Shown here piece by piece: positions 54,694-64,000 of a stretch of 64,000 bases of DNA. Position 1 is the stretch's first letter. Every line of letters starts with the position of its first letter. The position numbers and the translations under genes were made by a program. The notes beneath the pieces were generated by a model. The model saw nothing but the letters and a program-made list of their open reading frames with translations. It had not been told where the DNA came from and did no database searches. The DNA comes from Rhipidocladum racemiflorum (lineage: Eukaryota > Streptophyta > Magnoliopsida > Poales > Poaceae), in NCBI GenBank assembly GCA_036346355.1, contig CM070570.1, forward strand, positions 45,523,592 through 45,587,591, read 5' to 3'.

Positions 54694-56314
54694 TGAAAGT
54701 GCATCTAGGCCCCTAATGCGTTTTCGATGATTAATGACAACCGATTAAAGGGACTAATGTGTTCAACAAGTTTATGAACAGATAAAAGTCCTAAGAAGAG
54801 ATCATCTACGGCCATCGGATACCCTCAAAATGGATTGAGTAAGAAAAACGGCAGCATGTGTATGTATTTTAAATTCTTGAGTCATAGGAATGTCGTACTA
54901 TTAAGAGGGATGCATTGAAGTTGGTCTAGAGATGGTCTTTTTGCTCAGATGAATGATGGTTAGTTACTTAAGAGGTACAAAGTCACTACACTTGCATCGA
55001 AACGTGTTTTCTTTGAAGTCCTTATCAGATGTTCCGATGTCATGTCGGAAGTTCCGATGTCTCAGACATTCCGATGTGTAGTTGTGCACGAGTCCGAAGC
55101 CTATAGAAGGGGTCGGATATTCCGATATTTCGCATCGGAAGTTCCGATGCCTGTTGTTATCACTTAGGGTACTCTCTGTTGAGATCGGAAGTTCCGATTT
55201 TCTACATCAAAAGTTCCGATACGTGTTGTCTTGAAAAAGGGTGCTCTCTGTCGAGTTCGGACTGTCCGAAGTTTCAAGTCGGAAGTTTCGAAGTAGTTAA
55301 TTTCCAGTTTGGGAACTCTCTGTGAGTTTTGGATGTTCCGATACTTCAATCGGACATTCCGATGTTAACTTAGAATGTTTTTGTCGAGATCTCTCTCAGT
55401 GATCTTCGGAAGTTCCGATAGTGAAATTGGAAGTTCCGATGCATCTAGATTTCGACCGTTGAGACTTTCCAAGTTCTGAAAGTTTGCACTTATCGGAAGT
55501 TCCGAAGTCTGGTTCGGATATTCCGATGTGTGGCTGAGTGCGGGTATAACGGCTAGTTTTGAGCCAAACCTTTAAATACTCCCCACCCTCTCCTTTTGAA
55601 GGTGACACACTTGCCTTGGCTGAACCTTTGAGCATCTTGAGCACATCCTAGAGCATACTTGAGCTCTCCTCTTCCTTGATATTAGTGATCATCTAAAAAG
55701 TGAGGATTTGAAGTGTGATTGTGAGCTAGTCAAGAGTAAAGCATTCATCTTGAGCACTAGAGAGCTTCTCCAAGATCAATACTTCGTGCATTTGTTACTC
55801 TTGGAGGTTGAAGGACTCTTAGACTGCTAGGCGTCGCTCACGAGCTCCTGAAGGTTGTGGGAAGCCGTGAGAAGTTTGTGAAGGCTCGTTTCGCCTCCGA
55901 AAGGGAAGGAAGGAATAGTGGAACCAAACTTCAAGTGTGACCGAGGTTTGGGAGGAAAAGGTTGAAAAAGACCCGGCTCTTTGTGAGCCTCCTCAACGGA
56001 GACGTAAGATCCCCTCAAGAATCCGAACTCCGAGAAACAAATTCTTGCCCCTTGTGTTTACGTTTTACTTTTGGTGCCTTTCAAGTCTTATTAACTTACT
56101 TCTTTGTGCTTTCAAATAGACTAGAACAAGCTTTTAGATTGGTAGTCTTAATTTCAGCTCTCTTTCTTCAGTATTGATTGGATATTTCAAAACCATACCG
56201 GAGGTTCCGATATTGGATCGGAAAGTCCGATACCTTTTTCGCTGCAACAAATTTCATTCGAAATTTTTAAATAGCCTATTCACCCCCCCTCTAGGCAATT
56301 ATCACATCTTTTCA
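54694..56314 (+). repeat. 5' LTR of SIRE-like element
   Basis: 1621 bp, starting TGAAAGTGCATCTAGGCCCC and ending with a C run, 'ctaggcaattatc' and TTTTCA. It has an array of TTCCGAT motifs in U3 and a TATA-like 'tttaaatactcccc' near 55570. Start and end sequences are those of grass SIRE/Maximus-type LTRs. Confidence 0.92.
55025..55530 (+). repeat. Array of TCGGAAGTTCCGA palindromes in U3
   Basis: At least fifteen copies of 'ttccgat' or its complement 'atcggaa' occur in 500 bp, many as the palindrome TCGGAAGTTCCGA. Two more lie downstream, near 56200. They sit immediately upstream of the LTR TATA-like box. Confidence 0.8.
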
Positions 56315-56316
56315 AT

Positions 56317-56329
56317 TGGTATCAGAGCC
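56317..56329 (+). other. Primer-binding site of SIRE-like element
   Basis: TGGTATCAGAGCC, complementary to initiator tRNA-Met, lies two bases after the LTR end. Confidence 0.92.
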
Positions 56330-56367
56330 CAACCTTCTCGAAGGCTTAACCGCTTGAAGGGAACGAG

Positions 56368-58639
56368 ATGGCTAATACTGGGTTGAAGGTTGTCATGTCG
56401 GATGAGCAAAATAGTCCGAAGGCCAGAGATGGAACTCCCGGCAAGAGTAAAGAAGAGGCAACTTCTACATCAACACAGGGAGTTCAAATTCCTTTCAATT
56501 ACGAAAAATTGAACACTTCCTCTTCGCATTCTTATATTACCGTGCCCTCCGGACGTGCACCATTTTTTGATGGTACATATTACTCCGCTTGGAGGCACAA
56601 GATGAAAATGCACCTAATGTCTCTCCATCCAAGTGTTTGGAAAATTGTTTGCACAGGTTTGGATATACCGGAAGAAGACATGGAGCTCACACCAGAACAA
56701 GAGCAAAATATTCACCAGAATGCACAAGCTGCAAGCATGGTGCTTGGAGCACTGAGTCCCGAGGAATTCAACAAGGTTGATGGATTGGAAGAAGCTAAAG
56801 AGATATGGGACACGCTTCAAATTGTTCATGAAGGAACATCGAGCGTGAGAGAGTCGAAGATCGAATTGCTTGAAGGCAAGTTGGGAAGATTTGTGATGAA
56901 TGATGATGAAACATCCCCAACAAATGTATGACGGGTTGATGATCCTAGTGAATAAGATCCGAGGGCTTGGAAGCAAAGACATGACAGATCATGTGGTGGT
57001 CAGGAGGATGTTAAGAGCCTTTGCACCAAGGAATTCGACTCTCGTAACACTCATACGAGAGCGAAAAGATTTCAAGAGGCTCACTCCAAATGATGTGCTT
57101 GGAAGAATCCTCTCACATGAGCTCATGGAGAAAGAGGCAAAAGAAGTAAAGAATCTTGCCAAGCAAAGCTCAAGCTCCAAGTCAAAGGAGATCGCATTGA
57201 AGGCTACCAAGAAAGATGATACAAGCTCAAGTGATGACGACGAAGATGATAGCGAGGATGAGGAAGACTTGGCCCTATTTGTGAGAAAATTCAAGAAATT
57301 CCTTAAGTATGATGGGTCAAGCAAGTTTAAGAAGAACTACAACGACAAATCAAGAAGAAGAAGAAACGTGAAGAGAGCTTGCTATGAGTGCGGTGAAGTT
57401 GGACACTTCATCGCCGAGTGTCCGAAAAAGAAGAACAATCCCAATGAGCACAAGAAGGGTGAGCCATACAAGAAGAACAAGGCTCACAAGAAGAAGTACT
57501 CGGGGCGAGCCCGCATTGGCGAAGAATGGGACTCCAACAATTCCGACTCCGACACCGACGATGAAGGAGTCGCCACCGTTGCCATTGAAGCCGCTCCTCC
57601 AACAAAGTCACTCTTCGGCGACATGAGCGACATCGACACCGACAACGACACACCCGTTTGCCTTATGGCTAAAGGGCGCAAGGTAATGACTAAACCGAAA
57701 CATTCAAGTAGCGATAGTGAAATTGAGAGTAGTGATGATGAAGGTGATGCTTTGTTTAGTGACTTGAACAAATCAATCATTACCAAAATAAACAAGCTAA
57801 TGAAAAGAATAGATAGCCAAGAGGAGACTCTCGAGAAGCAAGAGGATTTGCTTGTCCTCGAAAAGAAGAAAAATCTTGCTCTCGAAAAGCTTCTTGCAAA
57901 AGAGAAGGAGAAGATTGAATTGTTAACCAAAAATCTTGATTTGGCTAACAACTCAATTACCATGCTTAAGAGTACAATTGAGTCACTTCAAGAGAATGTC
58001 TTTAGTTTAGAAAATAATCTTAAAGCTCTTGAAGTGCAAATTGAATCTCTTAATGATCTTGCCTCTCCAATTATTGATATATCAACGGCTTCTATTCCTT
58101 CCACTAGCAATGGTTATTCTCATTGCTATAATGTCGATATCAATGCTTGCGCTACTAACTCTCAATTCATGCAAGTATTAAAAGGCGAGAACGAGAGACT
58201 AAGTGCTTTGGTAAGATACGGTTTCATCAAGACTTATCAATCCAAGGATGCCCTATACAAGACCATTAATGGTCGAGGAAACAAAAACAAGGAAGGGCTA
58301 GGTTATGATAAGTATGAGAGCAAAGGAAATGACCGTGTGGTGGTGAAAGGTAAGGAGTGCATTAAGTTTGTCAAAGGAAATGGCAAACAACCATTGACCA
58401 CCACACATGTCAACAAGCCCGTGCAAGAACCAAAGAAGCATCCTCAACATCATGCATCTCACTCTATTCATTATGCTTCTTATGTCTTGAAGAGGAACCA
58501 CCGTTGTAAAGTGGTTGCTCTTCATGTCGGTGCCCACAATTCCAATGAAATGGCTAAGAAAAAGGTGTGTGTACCGAAAGTTTTGATTACTAACATGCTA
58601 GGACCCAAAAAGATTTGGGTACCTAAAAACAAGACATAA
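56368..58639 (+). pseudogene. SIRE-like gag, one frameshift
   Basis: This Gag runs from the ATG at 56368 (MANTGLKVVMSDEQN). The first frame holds the UBN2-type Gag domain (FFDGTYYSAWRHKMKMHL; EEFNKVDGLEEAKEIWDTLQ) and stops at 56931. The rest is in another frame, open from 56900 to 58639: RVLR-type Gag tail, acidic Ser/Asp stretch, zinc knuckle CYECGEVGHFIAEC at about 57379-57420, a second acidic region, and a long coiled coil (about 57770-58050). The overlap shows a frameshift of one base around 56900-56930. The frame ends KKIWVPKNKT then TAA. Gag packages element RNA; this copy would yield only the first 187 residues. Confidence 0.88.
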
Positions 58640-58662
58640 TGTGTTTTTGTAGGATTATACCT

Positions 58663-60120
58663 CCGGTGGATTAAGTTGGGTGCTTGATAGTGGTTGCACT
58701 AACCACATGACCGGAGAGAAAAATATGTTCTCATCTTTTGATGAAAAAGGGTCACAATATGAAAATATTGTGTTTGGTGATAATGGTAAAGGTGAGGTTA
58801 TGGGACTAGGTAAAATCGCTATCTCAAATGATCATTCTATCTCTAATGTCTTGCTAGTTAAATCACTGAATTACAATTTCCTATCTGTGTCGCAACTTTG
58901 CGAGATGGGTTACAATTGCTTATTTACTAATGTAGATGTGGCCGTCTTTAAAAGAGACGATTCCTCAATCGCCTTCGAAGGATATTTGAAGGGTAAGCTC
59001 TATTTGGTTGATTTCAACTCAAATAGCGCTAAACTTCAAACATGCTTAATGGCAAAGTCTAGCATGGGTTGGTTGTGGCATCGCCGACTAGCCCATGTTG
59101 GCATGAGGAATCTCGATAAGCTTCTCAAAGGAGATCACATCATCGGACTAACAAATGTTGAATTTGAGAAAAATAGGATTTGTAGCGCTTGCCAGGCCGG
59201 AAAACAAGTTGGAGCGCGTCATCCCGCCAAGAACATCATGACAACGACAAGACCGTTGGAGCTCCTACACATGGATCTCTTCGGACCCGTTGCTTATATA
59301 AGCATCGGAGGTAACAAATACGGTTTGGTTATTGTCGATGATTTTTCTCGCTTCACGTGGGTTTTCTTTTTGTAAGAGAAAATTGAGACTCAAGGCATAA
59401 TCAAGAAGTTCGCAAGAAGAGCCCAAAATGAGTTTGTGTTGAAGATCAAGAAGATTCGAAGCGACAATAGAAGCGAATTCAAGAATACTCAAGTCGAAGA
59501 GTTCCTTGATGAAGAAGGGATAAAGCAAGAGTTCTCCGCCACCTACTCCCCTCAACAAAACGGTGTCGTGGAAAGGAAAAATCGGACATTGATCGAGATG
59601 GCAAGGACGATGCTTGACGAGTACAAGATCTCCGATCATTTTTGGGCGGAAGCCGTCAACACCGCATGCCACGCGATCAACCGATTGTACCTCCACAAGA
59701 TCTTGAAGAAGACGGCATACAAACTCCTCACCGGTAACAAACCAAATGTTTCATATTTTAGTGTCTTTGGTAGTAAATGCTTCATCCTAAACAAGAAGCC
59801 AAAGAACTCTAAATTTGCCCCCAAGATCGATGAAGGCTTCTTGCTTGGATATGGATCAAATGCTTACGCCTATCGTGTCTTCAACAAAACCACGGGTTGT
59901 GTTGAAATATCGAGAGACGTAACATTTGATGAATCTAACAGCTTTCAAGTGGTGCAAGTTGATTTAAATGTGTTAGAAAATGAAGAAGTGCTGAGCATCA
60001 CGATCAAGAGATTGGCAACAGGTGAAGTGAGGCCACAAGAAAGTGAGCATCAATACAACTCATCAACTCAAGTGGAGCCACCCACCTCAACTCCTGAACA
60101 AGAAGCACATCAAGATAGCT
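58663..60120 (+). pseudogene. SIRE-like protease-integrase, nonsense-mutated
   Basis: The frame begins around DYTSGGLSWVLDSGCTNHMT, whose DSG is the aspartic protease active site. The GAG-pre-integrase motif LWHRRLAHVGMRNL and zinc cysteines CSACQAGKQ follow. The integrase catalytic residues are visible: Asp in LLHMDLFGP, Asp in IRSDNRSEF and Glu in NGVVERKNRTL. A TAA at about 59373-59375 interrupts the core at a position where Gln is usual. The frame resumes unchanged afterwards and continues through the C-terminal GYGSNAYAYRVFNKTTGCVE block to 60120, where the chromovirus LTR begins. It is inactive and truncated. Confidence 0.9.
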
Positions 60121-63100
60121 TGTAACACCCCAAAATTTTGCTTTTATTGAATTCATGTGTGATTTGGCACTTTGGTGAATTTTTGGAATTTTCTGGAATT
60201 TATTTGGATTTATTTGGAATTTATTTGAATTTATTCCATTTTGAAATAATTAAAGAATTTAATATTGCAAATAAAATTTTGTTGGAAATATTTTATTTGA
60301 GTCCCAAATACCCTAAAATATTTTCCAGAATTTTTCTGGAATTTTTCTGAGTATTTTGCTATTTTTAATGAATTAATTGAATTTCTGGGAATTATTTTAA
60401 ATATTAAATCGCTGGAAAATCAAACCGAGTCGGTTACTGTTCATCCGACCGAACCCGAGTCAGACTCGAGTTCGAGTCCGACCCGAGCCACATGACTCGA
60501 CCAAACCAACTCCAAAACCTAATCGATCCCAACCGTTGGATCAAGATCCAACGGTCAGGATCATCCTGCATCGCCGGCCGAATCCGGCCGGATCCGATCG
60601 CGTCCCACGCGATCGTGGCGTTGATCGTGCCACGTGGGCGGTGGCGTCATCGTCCCCGCCGAGTCCGAAGCCGACTCCTCCGCCGCCGCCGTGTAGGATT
60701 AGGGTTTCCGTGCACGCATGCCGAGGGTATTTAAATGCACGGAGGTACCGAGGACCGCCGTGATCCAGCGCCCTCTCTGCTCTACTTCACCGAGCCTTAG
60801 TCGCCGTAGATTCGCCGGAATCGCTCGCCGGAGCTCTGGCGCCTCTCATGCGGTTTTGCTTGATTCCGCCGCCCGTCCCCTGCCGCCATTGACCCCAGAT
60901 CCGGAACCCCGGCCAGCGCGCCGAAGAGACCCTTCACCTCGCCGAGCACGCCCCAAACGCCGTTCGTGTGGTCGCTGTCCTCGGCGCCGTGACCACAACC
61001 TCGCCGTGAAGCCATCGCCGACCCCGAGCTCCACCAACCGTCCGATCAAGATCCAAGGGCTCAGATCACGCCACGTCACCCTCGGTGAGTTCCCCGTTGA
61101 GAATCCTAGATCTAATCTCAACCGTTGGATCTAGATCCAACGGCTTAGGTCGTGCCACGTAGTGGGAACTGCACCAGGCTAGATTGGATCTGGACCGTTA
61201 GATCAAGATCCAACGGCCCAGATCAACCCGTGCGCCCAAGCACTTGAGGCCCAAATCCAATCCTAGCCGTCGATTTTCAAACCAACGGCTACGATCGTGC
61301 CACGTGTCCAGGGAGCTGAACCGCCGCGCCACGCGGGCGTGCGCGTGGGCCACTGACACGCGGCCCGCGCGTGTCGATCGCTACTGCGTGACGTCACCCA
61401 TGACGTCATCGGATGGAACCCACTTGTCGGGCCATTGGTCGAGCCCGCCGACGCCAAAGAATGACGCTACCCGAGTGGGCCCACACGTCGGCCGACACGT
61501 GGAGTCGTGGGCCGAGTCCACGGTGGACCCGAGCCGGCGTGGACTACGCCCATGGACCGGTGGCGTCGCCAGACCAATCCAAAGGCTGCCACGTGTCCAT
61601 GATGACGCAATAATTAATTTCCGAAAAAGAAAATGATTTATTAATTCGAAATAATGATTTCAGATTTTGTTTCAAACTTCAAACGCTTATAACTTTTGCG
61701 TTTCAACTCCGATTTGAGTGATTCAAATTTCTAAATTTGTATAAAATTGAGATCTACCTAAATATGAATTTTATTTAATTTTTGGACTAAAGTTTTTTTT
61801 CTGCAAAATTATTTAAATGATTATTTAAACTTTAAATAATCATAACTTTTGCGTCTTAACTCCAAATTTGACGATTCCAGTTTCTAAAAATCCATAAAAT
61901 TATGTTCTTTCTGTTTATGGATTTTATTTGGATGTTTGGACACTTTTTGCCTATTGTTTATTTGTGTATTTGCTATTTGCACGCTTTACGAGTAGGCGTT
62001 GAAGTGCCTGGGATGGATTCGAAGGAGAAGTATTGACTCAGGATCCAACTCAAGACCAAGAACAAGTACTTTTTGAAGGCAAGTTGTGCTTTGACCATGT
62101 TGATCCTATTTCGAAATCTATTTTGATTTAAACTATTGCATGCTAGTTCAATTAGAAAAATACTTGGTTTAAACATGGGGGTTAGATAAGTACCAATTTC
62201 TTTGTATGACACCTTGATTATTTAAGTATGTGCCATGACCCTTGTCACCCTAGTTGTGGATTACTAGTTGGACATTATTAAATTGCCAACACTGGTTTAG
62301 ACCATCGTAGTATCCGCTTAGACACGCTACGTGCTCATAACATGATTTTGGATAATCAAATGTTAATATTGGCCTAATGATATATTGAACCTGTTTTGGA
62401 AAAGTATCATGTGATGTTGATGGCACGTGGTGCATGGTAATCAAGCGGGGTTTGATAAACGATTTCGGCCAGGGGCATGTGGCAAGAGTAATCAGGTGGG
62501 CGATTGTGGCATTGGGAGTGTTGTTTTGGTTCTTGGGTAGTCTTGCCCTGGTCACCCTAAGGACTTAACCTTGCAAGCCTTTGAACTGGTCTAACGTGCA
62601 ACCACATGTCCGTAATGGGACGGACCTAGTTGACTAAGTTGCTAATAACGCACTGTGGGACCTCGGGAGGTCAACTACACCCTTTGTGTAAGTTATGCGG
62701 GGAGGCGTCTGGGTGAGGCCAGGTACCCATCTAACGGTTGATTGGCCTAGACTTCGCCTTAGCGAAGGGAAGGGTTAGTCTTGCGCAATAACGGGAGGAC
62801 CACTTGTATTGTTAGAAGTTTAGAAAGACTTTGTTCACGGGAACTCGCCTTTGTGGTGTTTGTTGTATCTTGTGGGTAAAGTGCATAACCTCTGCAGAGT
62901 TTAGAATCTATTCGAATAGCCGTGTCCGCGGTATTGGACATCGCTCGGGAATTACAGTCAAGGGTTAGATTTTCTCAAAAATAACTTGGATTTGAAAGGT
63001 TGGGTTGGTTTAATAATGAAGATGATGGAAATGTGGTTTAGGATGGGGAAAATGTTTATTAAACTTCTTGAAAGGTTATTTATGCTTTACTTATTTCTCT

Positions 63101-63606
63101 TGCTTTGAATCTACTTATATTACTTGTCAAATCTTTGTTTCTTGCAAATATACCTTGAGCTATTCCTTTGTACCAAGCCATGCATATAGTATATTAGCTT
63201 GCATTACGTGCATGACTTCTTTGAGTACCAAGTACTCACCCTTGCCTCAACACAACATCGGTTGAAGAGGAGACTACGCCCGACTTTGGAGGAGGAACTC
63301 CAAGAGGATCCGTCTACTTAGGAAGCGAGCCCGGTCGATTGCACTGTGGTATCTTTGGATGGCGCCACGAAGTTATTTGATTTTCATTGCTATTATTTCT
63401 CTTTTAATAAGTTTAGCCTGCAATCGTGCATTTGTGACTTGACCATAAGGTCGAGTAACGATTTAGTTATTTAAATAAAGTACTTTGATAGTATCGATTG
63501 GTATGATTGTGATATTTACCGATGTTAAGGCTGTGTGCACTAGCGCGTTCTTGGACTAGTGCTGAATACACGAGAGGGTCGGATTTGCAAATTCGGGGTC
63601 CCGACA
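60121..63606 (+). repeat. 5' LTR of a chromovirus running off the window
   Basis: The 3486-bp LTR runs from TGTAACACCCC to GGTCCCGACA, the same family as 9340-12878. It has a TATA-like box at 60729 and repeated CCGTTGGATC palindromes. Unlike the solo copy it is followed by a primer-binding site and a gag start, so it is the 5' LTR of a fuller element. The five bases before it are TAGCT; the partner duplication lies outside the window. Confidence 0.93.
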
Positions 63607-63610
63607 GAGG

Positions 63611-63623
63611 TGGTATCGAGCCA
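63611..63623 (+). other. Primer-binding site of chromovirus
   Basis: TGGTATCGAGCCA lies four bases after the LTR end and fits an initiator tRNA-Met complement with small changes. A leader of about 200 bp without ORF follows. Confidence 0.8.
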
Positions 63624-63825
63624 TACTTGACCGTGAGGCTCAACCCTAAGATAGAATGGTCGTAGTGAGGATAAAATCTATTTTCTAAAGCTAAAAAGTT
63701 GTCAAGATAAGAAATGACATCTCAACTTATCCCCTTCTCTCTTTTCTTGTCTCTTGCTGAAATTTTTTTCTTACCTTGTCACAATTTAAAAATTAGAGTT
63801 CTTACGTAAAGCACTCTTGTGACAG

Positions 63826-64000
63826 ATGGAGGAAGAGTTCAACTACGTTGATCTGGGAGTTGGTCACGCCGCGGAACTTTGGCATATGCTCTGGACTCTC
63901 GGAGATTTTGAGAAGCCCCAATACCAAGTGGAAGTGATCGGACAAGCGGGATTGATCAAGGCTTGTGGCGTGAAGATTGAGGTACTGCTAGGAAAAGGGC
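63826..64000 (+). CDS. Chromovirus gag N-terminus, partial
   Basis: The first ATG after the leader opens a frame of 58 codons that runs off the window (MEEEFNYVDLGVGHAAELWH...). The stretch is too short for the Gag capsid domain. The position after LTR, primer-binding site and a 200-bp leader is what makes gag likely. No lesion is seen in the visible part. Confidence 0.6.
   Translation, partial: MEEEFNYVDLGVGHAAELWHMLWTLGDFEKPQYQVEVIGQAGLIKACGVKIEVLLGKG

Larger units (their letters stand above)
54694..60120 (+). mobile_element. SIRE-like copia element, interrupted
   Basis: The 5' LTR, primer-binding site, gag, protease and integrase are present in order. At 60121 a chromovirus LTR is inserted after the integrase C-terminus, so reverse transcriptase, RNase H and the 3' LTR must lie beyond the right edge, if they exist. 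The 5 bp before the LTR are CTTTC. Confidence 0.92.

Noticed and set aside
55025..55530. GAAGTTC motifs as heat-shock elements
   Set aside because: Heat-shock elements need GAA and TTC separated by two bases; here only one base separates them, so the match is not valid.

Overview
This window is nuclear DNA from a grass (Poaceae). The evidence is the intron-exon structure of its one intact host gene, a plant-type mitochondrial FtsH protease, together with grass-typical transposons: SIRE-like copia, Tekay-like chromovirus, Tat-lineage gypsy, CACTA, Stowaway and hAT MITEs, and a small Helitron. No bacterial operons, rRNA, tRNA or CRISPR were seen. The species cannot be named from sequence alone.

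Left third, 1-23.7 kb, is nested retrotransposons. At the edge lies the dead 3' end of a minus-strand chromovirus (1-1664), followed by two copia-type LTR fragments in opposite orientations (1668-4882). A 33-bp tandem array in the second fragment was hit by a complete, young Tat-lineage gypsy element (4888-18676, TSD GGCGT, LTRs almost identical). That element keeps gag-protease and an antisense ORF but has lost almost all of reverse transcriptase, RNase H and the integrase core. Where these were lost it carries copies of its own 53-bp LTR repeat, and into that patch a 3.5-kb chromovirus solo LTR inserted (9340-12878, TSD GTCCT). A copia LTR fragment and a second, truncated copy of the same chromovirus LTR follow (to 23658).

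Middle, 23.7-40.9 kb, is the gene island. First come small DNA elements: Helitron-like ends, a foldback element, and a hAT MITE with perfect 8-bp TSD. Then two host loci lie tail to tail. The first (28916-34394, +) is a pseudogene of the GLYR2-type glyoxylate/succinic semialdehyde reductase, eroded by a frameshift, a nonsense codon, a MITE inside an exon, and a LINE and Stowaway elements inside an intron. The second (35319-40451, -) is an apparently intact seven-coding-exon FTSH4-type i-AAA protease gene of 701 codons, with a 598-bp solo LTR in its second intron.

Right third, 40.9-64 kb, is again nested. A degenerate copia element (40922-44689) abuts the minus-strand coding remains of a CACTA transposon. 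That transposon was split by an 8.3-kb non-autonomous chromovirus (45589-53882, TSD CACAC) and cut at 54694 by a SIRE-like copia element. The SIRE-like element is interrupted at 60121 by another copy of the 3.5-kb-LTR chromovirus, whose primer-binding site and gag start run off the right edge.

The transposons form a stratigraphy, with each boundary fixed by terminal motifs or duplicated target sites. I found no clear novel functional system. The features most worth a second look are the palindrome arrays inside the chromovirus and SIRE-like LTRs, the Tat antisense ORF with a candidate intron, the LTR-repeat scar inside the Tat element, and the GLYR2 pseudogene beside FTSH4.
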